From Verrucomicrobiota bacterium (lineage in GTDB: Bacteria > Verrucomicrobiota > Verrucomicrobiia > Limisphaerales > UBA9464), in assembly GCA_947454295.1 (NCBI GenBank), contig CANGMO010000012.1, positions 1-14,241 of the forward strand: DNA of 14,241 nucleotides, read 5' to 3'. Below, piece after piece: positions 8,616 through 14,241 of this stretch (its first letter is position 1; every line of letters starts with the position of its first letter). The notes beneath the pieces were generated by a model. It did not search any database, was not told where the DNA came from, and saw only the letters and a program-made list of their open reading frames with translations. The position numbers were made by a program, and so were the translations under genes.

Positions 8616-9551
8616 TCAGCGCAGGGATTCCCAGACTTCGCCGCGGTGGCGGGCAGCCGGAAAAAGTTCGGGCTGGATCATTTCGGCAAAGGCTTCGAGC
8701 GACTCGACGAGCCTGGGGCCGGGCCGGTTGAAGTAGGCGCTGGCGTCGGCGAGGTAAACCCGTCCGGTCTTCACCGCACGGAGATGGGGCCAGAGTTCGT
8801 GGGATTGGATCCGCGCCGCCTCCTTGCGGGTTCGCTCCAAATCGAATCCGCACGGGGTCAGTACCAGCACGGCGGGATCCTGGAGGGCCAGGTTTTCCCA
8901 GGTCAGCCAGGCGGAGTGTTTGCCGGGCTCTCCGAAGACCGGATGGCCACCCGCCAGCTGGATCAACTCCGGGATCCAGTTTCCGGCACCCATCAAGGGG
9001 TCCAACCATTCGAGGCACGCCACGCTGGGGCGTCGCTGAAGCATGGCTGTCTTTTCCAGGACCGCGACGACGCGGGCTTTGAGTGGCGCGATACAGGCTC
9101 GTCCGCCGTCCGGCAGGCCCAGGCGTTCCGCCAGCAGCTGTAAATCCTGCCAAAGGTGGACCAGTCGCGTGGGATGAAGCCGGACCACCTCGGGCGTTGT
9201 CCCTGGCCAGTCGCGCAGCGCGTCGTCGAGATCGGCCGGGGTTACGGCGCAGACACTGCACTGGTCCTGGGTGAGTATAAGGTCCGGGTTGAGGGCCCGC
9301 AGTCGTTCGACGTCGAGTTCGAAGACCGACTCGCGTTCGGCTGCGGCCCGGGAGACCGCGGCGCTAATTTCCGCGGAGGGAAGTTCCTCCGGAATGCGCG
9401 AACGGGTGACCACGGGAAGCGGTCGCACTTCCCAGGGATGATCGCAAACGTGACTTCGGCCCACCAGCCGGTCGGCGGCCCCCAGAGTGGCCACCATTTC
9501 GGTGGCGGCGGGGAGCAGCGACACGATGCGGCGGGCGGTCGTGATGCTCAT
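8616..9551 (-). CDS. BtuF-like (cobalamin-type) ABC substrate-binding protein without signal peptide
   Basis: A 311-residue protein of the periplasmic-binding-protein class III family (Peripla_BP_2, COG0614), closest in pattern to the vitamin B12-binding group. It opens with RIVSLLPAATEMVATLGAAD, the hallmark first strand and helix. It also has LDVERLRALNPDLILTQDQC at about 79-98 and a C98-x-x-C101 pair (TQDQCSVC), which I recall as recurrent in predicted cobalamin-binding relatives. The later TGRVYLADASAYFNRPGPRL segment is also typical. No signal peptide or lipobox precedes the first strand, so a cytoplasmic role or a missed upstream start must be considered. The frame stays open for 227 more codons upstream, but that stretch runs antisense through the Dabb gene and reads as low-complexity shadow. 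ATG 9551 is therefore preferred, although no Shine-Dalgarno is visible. No BtuC/BtuD-type transporter genes adjoin it. The family is secure; the ligand is inference. Confidence 0.85.
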   Translation of the reverse strand: MSITTARRIVSLLPAATEMVATLGAADRLVGRSHVCDHPWEVRPLPVVTRSRIPEELPSAEISAAVSRAAAERESVFELDVERLRALNPDLILTQDQCSVCAVTPADLDDALRDWPGTTPEVVRLHPTRLVHLWQDLQLLAERLGLPDGGRACIAPLKARVVAVLEKTAMLQRRPSVACLEWLDPLMGAGNWIPELIQLAGGHPVFGEPGKHSAWLTWENLALQDPAVLVLTPCGFDLERTRKEAARIQSHELWPHLRAVKTGRVYLADASAYFNRPGPRLVESLEAFAEMIQPELFPAARHRGEVWESLR

Positions 9552-9713
9552 GGAAGGCTGGACGGGCGTGGATTCACACCCGAATCGCGTCGAAGGATGG
9601 CAGGATCCGTCCGGGTGGTCATGTCGTTTCCGGCTTTCTTCGCCCCAATTCCCGCAGCGCCTTGCGTCCCGGCCGGCGGCCCGACTAGGTTTCCGGCGCC
9701 AACTCTGATTGAA

Positions 9714-10193
9714 ATGAAATCGCTCTCCCTGCTTACCGGTTGCGTTGTTGCCGCCCTTTCCCTGCATCTCATGCCTCTTCACGCCGAAGACTCGCCGGCG
9801 CCGGCCAAGCCGGCGAAACCCGCCAAGGCCAAGAAAGCCGACAAGCCGGACAAGGCTGAAAAGCCCGCCGCCAAGAAGGCCAAAGGCGCCCGTCTCAATC
9901 ACGTGGTGGCCTTTAAATTCAAGGAAGACGTCAAAAAGGAGGACATCCGCAAGGTCGAGGACGCGTTCCGTGCGTTGAAGACCAAGATCCCGCAGGTGCA
10001 GAAGCTGGTGTGGGGTCTCAACAACAGCCCGGAAGGCCTGAACAAGGGCTGCACCCATGTGTGGATCCTCAGCTTCAATTCGGATGAGGACCGCAATGTG
10101 TACCTGACCCATCCCGATCACGTGGAATTCGGCAAGCTGGTGAAGCCGCTGCTTGCCGACGTGTTCGTCGCCGATTTTTGGGCCAAGGACTGA
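9714..10193 (+). CDS. Exported Dabb (stress-responsive alpha/beta-barrel) domain protein
   Basis: A 159-residue protein in three parts. Residues 1-24 form a signal peptide (charged start, hydrophobic core, LHA cleavage site before E25). Residues 25-59 are a linker made almost only of Lys, Ala, Pro, Glu and Asp, with PAKPAKPAKAKK near its start. Residues about 61-157 are a Dabb domain: LNHVVAFKFKEDVKKEDIRK opens the ferredoxin-like fold, and THVWILSFNSDEDRNVYLTH and HPDHVEFGKLVKPLL complete it. Most Dabb proteins are small cytoplasmic dimers and their biochemical role is mostly unknown; this one seems to be sent out of the cytoplasm. An LTGC at 7-10 looks like a lipobox but is too close to the N-terminus to be credible. 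The frame is open well upstream, but that part overlaps the BtuF-like gene antisense and lacks protein character, so ATG 9714 is chosen. It is divergent from the BtuF-like gene (162-base gap) and followed by a terminator. Confidence 0.88.
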   Translation: MKSLSLLTGCVVAALSLHLMPLHAEDSPAPAKPAKPAKAKKADKPDKAEKPAAKKAKGARLNHVVAFKFKEDVKKEDIRKVEDAFRALKTKIPQVQKLVWGLNNSPEGLNKGCTHVWILSFNSDEDRNVYLTHPDHVEFGKLVKPLLADVFVADFWAKD

Positions 10194-10212
10194 GTTTTTG
10201 GATCTTCGAAAC

Positions 10213-10258
10213 GCGGGCGCCTGGTCGGGCATGAACCCCTGACGGCGCCCGCTTTTTT
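10213..10258 (+). terminator. Intrinsic terminator after the Dabb gene
   Basis: A perfect nine-base stem, GCGGGCGCC (10213-10221) with GGCGCCCGC (10244-10252), is followed directly by six T residues (10253-10258). The 22-base loop can pair further through GGG and CCC. It starts 20 bases after the Dabb stop codon. On the other strand the stem is followed only by GTTT, so it is oriented for the plus-strand gene and would be a weak terminator for the convergent Nudix gene. Confidence 0.85.
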
Positions 10259-10316
10259 GTCGGGCAATGGGTCGGGCGCCGCGATACGCGCGGGCGTGAA
10301 GCCCGACACCGGTCCG

Positions 10317-10835
10317 TCAGGCGGAGTGGGTTTCGGACTCGAGGCTGAGAGCCTCGGCCAAGCGGTCCAGCAGTGGGTGCTGGGCCACCTTCATACGTTC
10401 CCGGGCGCGGTGGAGATCGAAAAACGCGGCGGTTTCGATTTCCGGCCAGGGGGAAAAACTTCCGGATCCGGGCGGCCATTCCACCTGGATCTGATTGCTC
10501 CGGATGGGCAGACCGTCCCAGTCGCCGGAGAACCCCCAGGCGTGGACGGTCTTGCCGCCCTTCTGTCGGATTGACCCCAGAGGCAGATAGGGGCCGTTGG
10601 GGATGATGCCGACCTCTTCCTGAAATTCCCGCACCGCGGCTTCGAGGAGTGATTCACCGGGCTCCACCTCGCCCTTGGGGATGGTCCAGAAATCACTGTC
10701 CCGATTCGGAAACCAGGGGCCGCCGGGTCGGGCGATGAACACCTCCAGCCCAGCGGGGCGGAGACGATACATCAACAGCCCGGCGCTCACGCGGGAGCGT
10801 CTGGAGGGGCTGATTTTGGTGGATGGAGCGGTCAT
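10317..10835 (-). CDS. Nudix hydrolase (MutT-like NTP pyrophosphohydrolase)
   Basis: A 172-residue cytoplasmic Nudix enzyme, expected to hydrolyse a nucleoside diphosphate linked to another moiety with Mg2+. The Nudix box GX5EX7REUXEEXGU is intact at residues 55-77 (GEVEPGE, then REFQEEVGI). The flanks SAGLLMYRL, ARPGGPWFP and FWTIPKGE resemble the predicted NTP pyrophosphohydrolases of COG4119, which are near this length. The exact substrate is not readable. The frame is open to a TTG at 10925, but residues added that way are unlike the family and start on a weak codon, so ATG 10835 is preferred; no clear ribosome binding site precedes it. The gene lies 153 bases downstream of the aldolase homologue on the same strand, a gap large enough for its own promoter, though none was recognised. 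It converges on the Dabb gene across the terminator at 10213-10258. Confidence 0.9.
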   Translation of the reverse strand: MTAPSTKISPSRRSRVSAGLLMYRLRPAGLEVFIARPGGPWFPNRDSDFWTIPKGEVEPGESLLEAAVREFQEEVGIIPNGPYLPLGSIRQKGGKTVHAWGFSGDWDGLPIRSNQIQVEWPPGSGSFSPWPEIETAAFFDLHRARERMKVAQHPLLDRLAEALSLESETHSA

Positions 10836-10988
10836 CCCGGGGGCCGCAGCAGGAAGCCACCCGGCCGCGGTGGGAGGTCCAACTCTGGCATGGTTGTGTG
10901 TAGGGATTTCGTGGCGGAAAGGCAATGAAAGACTCGATTCGCCCGCCCCACGCGGAGACGTGCGCTCCGGACTGGAACCCGAAGCGGC

Positions 10989-11750
10989 TCACTGCTTGAG
11001 GAAGCGGACCCGCGGAGTCATCGTCTGCGCCGTCGGTTGTTCAATCTTCTGAACCTGCCCCGGCTTCAGCACCGCCGGGCCGCCGAGCGCGGCCGTGCCC
11101 ACGAATACACGGGCGGCTTTTTCCGCCGCCAGAATGGTGTTCAGCACCGACTCCGCGGTGGGGCCGATGGCCACGATGCCGCGATTCTGAAGCAAAATGA
11201 GTTTCGGGGAGGGACCGTGTCCCCGCCGCATGAACACGCCGATGCGCCCCTGGATTTCACGCGCCAGCGGACTGCCGGGATCGGTGTAGGGCACGAAAAC
11301 CGAGGCGGCGCCGCAGTGGATCACCTGTTCCGGAAAAATGCGTTGATCCGCAAACGCCTCTCCCATCCGCGAGCACACGATCTGGAGGCAGGACGTCGGT
11401 GAGCAGTGGGCGACAAACTGCACCCCCTCCAGCTGCAGCAGAATCGAGTGGAAGGCGGCCTCGGGCGACGGGAGTTTCGCCGTGGGGTCCACGCGGGCCT
11501 CGACCAGGGCGCGGTCGAGATCGGACAGGTCCATCAACGGCGTTTCGAGAATGGTGACGATCCGCTTGGTATTGCACTCGACGACATCCGCCGGCGTCAG
11601 TGTGCCCAGGCGTGTGCCCGCCGCCTTGACCAGGAACCGGTCGGCATCCACCCGCGCCGAAACATTCCCTTCGGTGAGCTGGACGAGATCCCGGGATTCG
11701 CTGCCGATCTCGTGCGACAGCCAGAGCAACTGGCGAAGAATGGATTTCAC
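10989..11750 (-). CDS. Class II aldolase/adducin-family protein with altered metal site
   Basis: A 253-residue homologue of the class II aldolase/adducin fold, whose enzymes (L-fuculose-1-phosphate aldolase, L-ribulose-5-phosphate 4-epimerase) act on sugar phosphates using a zinc held by one Glu-side region and three His. Family landmarks are clear: TEGNVSAR (26-33), PSPEAAFH with E97 and H101, AHCSP with H115, and LLQNRGIVAIG (186-196). Two canonical zinc ligands are changed: the HTHP motif reads HCSP, so the second His is S117, and the usual NHG motif reads NRG, so the third His is R190. Reading frame and surroundings are otherwise intact, so this is not a decayed gene. It may have lost metal-dependent aldolase activity or use other ligands. 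Start is GTG 11750, which fits the beginning of the fold; no clear ribosome binding site. It follows gatB after 32 bases and is probably cotranscribed with it. Confidence 0.85.
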   Translation of the reverse strand: MKSILRQLLWLSHEIGSESRDLVQLTEGNVSARVDADRFLVKAAGTRLGTLTPADVVECNTKRIVTILETPLMDLSDLDRALVEARVDPTAKLPSPEAAFHSILLQLEGVQFVAHCSPTSCLQIVCSRMGEAFADQRIFPEQVIHCGAASVFVPYTDPGSPLAREIQGRIGVFMRRGHGPSPKLILLQNRGIVAIGPTAESVLNTILAAEKAARVFVGTAALGGPAVLKPGQVQKIEQPTAQTMTPRVRFLKQ

Positions 11751-11782
11751 GGGGCGGGGAGTCGGGCGGGTGATCGCTGAAT

Positions 11783-13228
11783 TCAGGCGCGGAGCTTGCG
11801 TTCCAGAACCTCGCCGGCCAGGCCGGGGTTTGCCTTTCCCTTGGACAGCTTCATCAGCTGGCCCTTGAGGAAATTGAGCGCGGCCACCTTGCCCGCCTTG
11901 AAGTCCGAGGCGGGACCGGGATTGGCGGCGATGACCTGATCCGCCAGGGTTTCAATCGCCCCGGTGTCACTGACCTGGGCAAGTCCCTTGGATTCGACCA
12001 CCGCCGCGGGTGACGCCCCCGAGGTCCAGCATTCCGCGAAGACATCCTGGGCGATCTTGCTGCTGATCCTCCCGGAGTCCACCAACTCCGCCAGCTCCCG
12101 TACGCTGGCGGGTTTGAGGGAAATGGAATCGATCGGCGTGCCCGATTCTGAAAGCCGGGCGGCCAGGTTGTTGATCACCCAATTGGCGACCGCCTTGGGA
12201 TTCTTGTAGCCGGTGGCGGCGGATTCAAAATAGCGGCCGAGTTCCAGATTGTCGGTGAGCACCTGCGCGTCGCCGGCGGGAAGACTGAAATCGCGCATGA
12301 GGCGCTGCTTTCGCTGCAGGGGCAGCTCCGGCACGCGTGCGCGAACCTCGGCGAGCCAGGCGTCGGTCGGCTCGAAGGGCATCAGGTCGGGCTCGGGGAA
12401 GTAGCGGTAGTCATGCGCGTCCTCCTTGGAGCGCATGGTTTCCGTGATGCCGCCCTCGTCATCCCAGCGGCGCGTCTCCTGACGGAGGGTTTCGCCACGC
12501 TTCACGGCCGCGATCTGCCTCGGGATCTCGTATTCCAGTGCCCGTCGCACGCCGGAAAACGAGTTCATGTTCTTGATCTCGATCTTGGCGCCGAGCGCGG
12601 TGGTACCGATCGGACGGACCGACACGTTCACGTCGCAGCGCACCATGCCTTTTTCCATGTCGCAGTCGGAGATGCCGGCGCGCATGAGCACATCCTTCAG
12701 GGCGTTCAGGTATTCGTACGCCATGTCGGCGCTGGTGATGTCCGGCTCGGACACGATCTCCAGCAGCGGAACGCCGGCGCGATTGAAGTCGACGCCGCTA
12801 TGCCGGTCGAAGTGGTTGTTCTTGCCGACGTCCTCTTCAAGGTGCGCCCGGGTGATGCGCACCCGCGACAGCCCGCCCGCGAATTCAAACTCCAGCCAGC
12901 CCCCCTGCGTGCTGGGGCGGTCGTACTGGGTGACCTGGTAGTTCTTCGGCGAGTCGGGATAGAAGTAGTTCTTCCGGTCGAACTTGGCGAAGCGCGGGAT
13001 GCTGCAGTTCAACAGGAAGCCGGTGAGCACGGTGAGCCGCATGGCCTCCTCATTGGCCACCGGAAGCACGCCCGGGAGGCCCAGGCAGACGGGACATACG
13101 TTGGTGTTGGGGTCGGAGCCAAAGGCGTTGGGGCAGGCGCACCACATCTTGGACTGCGTCTTCAACTGCACGTGGGTTTCCAGTCCGATGACTGCTTCGT
13201 AATCCATGTCGGGCACGGGATATGCCAC
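11783..13228 (-). CDS. gatB: Asp-tRNA(Asn)/Glu-tRNA(Gln) amidotransferase subunit B
   Basis: GatB is the subunit of GatCAB that phosphorylates tRNA-bound Glu or Asp and directs its amidation to Gln or Asn, in the cytoplasm. The protein is 481 residues, the family's normal size. The opening YEAVIGLETHVQLKTQSKMW is diagnostic, the four zinc-binding cysteines are present (C30, C32, C45, C48), and RKNYFYPDSPKNYQVTQYD and the HDYRYFPEPDL segment are canonical. The C-terminal tRNA-binding YqeY-like domain ends with FLKGQLMKLSKG and is intact. GTG 13228 has AGGGGG five bases upstream; ATG 13207, seven codons in, would give 474 residues and begins exactly where many homologues do, so it is a real alternative. 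gatA and gatC are not adjacent: the upstream neighbour is an acyltransferase 37 bases away, and the aldolase homologue lies 32 bases downstream. Such scattering is known in bacteria. Confidence 0.97.
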   Translation of the reverse strand: MAYPVPDMDYEAVIGLETHVQLKTQSKMWCACPNAFGSDPNTNVCPVCLGLPGVLPVANEEAMRLTVLTGFLLNCSIPRFAKFDRKNYFYPDSPKNYQVTQYDRPSTQGGWLEFEFAGGLSRVRITRAHLEEDVGKNNHFDRHSGVDFNRAGVPLLEIVSEPDITSADMAYEYLNALKDVLMRAGISDCDMEKGMVRCDVNVSVRPIGTTALGAKIEIKNMNSFSGVRRALEYEIPRQIAAVKRGETLRQETRRWDDEGGITETMRSKEDAHDYRYFPEPDLMPFEPTDAWLAEVRARVPELPLQRKQRLMRDFSLPAGDAQVLTDNLELGRYFESAATGYKNPKAVANWVINNLAARLSESGTPIDSISLKPASVRELAELVDSGRISSKIAQDVFAECWTSGASPAAVVESKGLAQVSDTGAIETLADQVIAANPGPASDFKAGKVAALNFLKGQLMKLSKGKANPGLAGEVLERKLRA

Positions 13229-13265
13229 GTCCGCCCCCTGAAAGCCAAGCCGCGCGTCGCGTTGT

Positions 13266-14241
13266 CTATGCCGACCGGGTTCGGGACCACCGACTCCGCA
13301 GCTGCAGGAAGGGCCGCTCGATCAGGAAATAGGTCAGGGCCGCGACGACCAGGCACCCCGCAAGTGCGACGCCCAACATCACAACGAACTGAAGCGAACC
13401 CGGCAGGCCGCGGGTGGCGTGCACCACGGCCGGGGTCAGTTCAGGGAGCAGCCGTTCGTGCACCAGGTAGATCCCGTAAGACAGTTTGGAAACCACGTGC
13501 AGCGGGGTGCTGCCGAGCAGGCGCGTGAACCCTCCACCGGAGCCGCTCGCGGCCATCCAGACCAGCGCTCCACAGACCAGCGCAAGCGCGGTGTAGGTTC
13601 CGGAAAGGGGGGCTGCGACGCGCAGGACGATGGCCGCGATGCCGCAGGCGACGAGGACCACTCCGGCCCTCGGACGCGGACTCGCGGCGCCGGACGAGTT
13701 GCATGGCTTGGCGAGGCACCACGCGATCAGCAATCCCCCCACCAGCCCGTCGAAGTGGGTATGAAGCGGCCGGTAGAGTTGGAGAATCCGCCACATCACG
13801 TCGTCGGTCGCGGTTGGTCCGGCCAGGTGCAGGGTGAGGGCCCGGCTGAGCGGTGCAAGCGTCAGCAGCATGAGGCACAGCACTGGAAACCGGCGCCCTG
13901 GTAGCAGATGACGCCCGGCGGTGGCGAACAACACGGCGGCGGCGAGATAGAACTGTTCCTCGGTGGCCAGCGACCAGTCGGCGCGAATCACCGGCCCCGT
14001 TCGGTAGTTGGACAGAAACAACCATTCCGGCCAGGTGTTCGCGTAGGGCGTTCCATCCGGCGGGGGGAGCACTGAGAAAATCGCGAGAAGGATGTAATAC
14101 AACGGCCAAATTCGCAGGCCCCTTCGCAACAGGAATCGGGGTGCGTCCACCCGGCCGTTGGTGGTCAGTTCGGCCCACAGCTGGCGTCCGATGAGAAATC
14201 CGCTTAGCGTAAAAAACAACGGAACGCCCACCCACCCCGCA
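13266..14241 (-). CDS. Acyltransferase-3 family membrane protein, N-terminus beyond window
   Basis: Integral membrane O-acyltransferase of the acyltransferase-3 family (OafA/YrhL-like), which transfers acetyl or other acyl groups to surface sugars, lipids or peptidoglycan. About 325 residues are visible. The frame runs to the right edge: reading from the edge gives GWVGVPLFFTLSGFLIG, the classic end of the first conserved block, so the GTG at 14231 is an internal valine and not the start. Roughly 40-60 N-terminal residues, including the usual catalytic His, lie outside the window. WSLATEEQFYL, another family signature, and LSYGIYLVHERL near the C-terminus are present, together with about eight hydrophobic segments. 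The C-terminus is basic and complete (TAG at 13266-13268). The acceptor is unknown and no polysaccharide genes adjoin it here. It lies 37 bases upstream of gatB on the same strand. Confidence 0.9.
   Translation of the reverse strand, partial: AGWVGVPLFFTLSGFLIGRQLWAELTTNGRVDAPRFLLRRGLRIWPLYYILLAIFSVLPPPDGTPYANTWPEWLFLSNYRTGPVIRADWSLATEEQFYLAAAVLFATAGRHLLPGRRFPVLCLMLLTLAPLSRALTLHLAGPTATDDVMWRILQLYRPLHTHFDGLVGGLLIAWCLAKPCNSSGAASPRPRAGVVLVACGIAAIVLRVAAPLSGTYTALALVCGALVWMAASGSGGGFTRLLGSTPLHVVSKLSYGIYLVHERLLPELTPAVVHATRGLPGSLQFVVMLGVALAGCLVVAALTYFLIERPFLQLRSRWSRTRSA

Noticed and set aside
9156..9713. Extension of the Dabb frame upstream by 186 codons
   Set aside because: It overlaps the BtuF-like gene antisense, and a signal peptide begins exactly at ATG 9714.
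9552..9713. Possible cobalamin riboswitch upstream of the BtuF-like gene
   Set aside because: No B12-box-like sequence was found on the minus strand, and 162 bases would be tight for the full element.
9552..10232. Extension of the BtuF-like frame upstream by 227 codons
   Set aside because: The extra part lies antisense to the Dabb gene and its terminator region; the family's conserved start is at ATG 9551.
10836..10925. TTG start adding 30 residues to the Nudix protein
   Set aside because: The added residues do not resemble the family, and the ATG at 10835 gives a normal-length enzyme.

Overview
This 14.2 kb window is GC-rich, densely coded bacterial chromosome. It most likely comes from the PVC group, probably Verrucomicrobiota. 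The main evidence is a 1712-residue exported protein at 2096-7234 that joins ThuA domains, a Pirellula/Verrucomicrobia-type dehydrogenase domain, HEAT-like repeats and a PVC-type CxxCH cytochrome domain. A membrane-anchored protein at 181-1512 with a C-terminal pattern I associate with PVC proteins supports this. No rRNA, tRNA, CRISPR array, transposase, integrase or phage gene is visible.

Layout, left to right: a 180-base leader; a hypothetical membrane-anchored protein (+, 181-1512); a convergent hotdog thioesterase (-, 1518-2063), whose predicted N-terminus is encoded by a short inverted-repeat element (2005-2079); the giant ThuA/dehydrogenase/cytochrome protein (-, 2096-7234), 32 bases upstream of the thioesterase on the same strand; a divergent serine beta-lactamase-family lipoprotein (+, 7337-8602); a convergent BtuF-like substrate-binding protein without a signal peptide (-, 8616-9551); a divergent exported Dabb-domain protein (+, 9714-10193) with a good intrinsic terminator (10213-10258); then a run of minus-strand genes: Nudix hydrolase (10317-10835), class II aldolase/adducin homologue (10989-11750), GatB (11783-13228) and an acyltransferase-3 membrane protein cut by the right edge (13266-14241).

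The genes do not form one pathway. Plausible transcription units are giant protein plus thioesterase, and acyltransferase, gatB and aldolase (gaps of 37 and 32 bases), perhaps with the Nudix gene. The giant protein suggests oxidation of an unknown, perhaps sugar-like, substrate outside the cytoplasm with electrons passed to a covalent heme; the substrate cannot be read from sequence. GatB is the only clear housekeeping gene, and gatA and gatC are not in view.

I see no clearly new multi-gene system. The points worth a second look are the two ThuA domains on one polypeptide, the repeat forming the start of the thioesterase frame, loss of two canonical zinc histidines in the aldolase homologue, and the export of a Dabb domain behind a Lys/Ala/Pro-rich linker. 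Several starts lack an obvious Shine-Dalgarno sequence, so start codons are less certain than reading frames.
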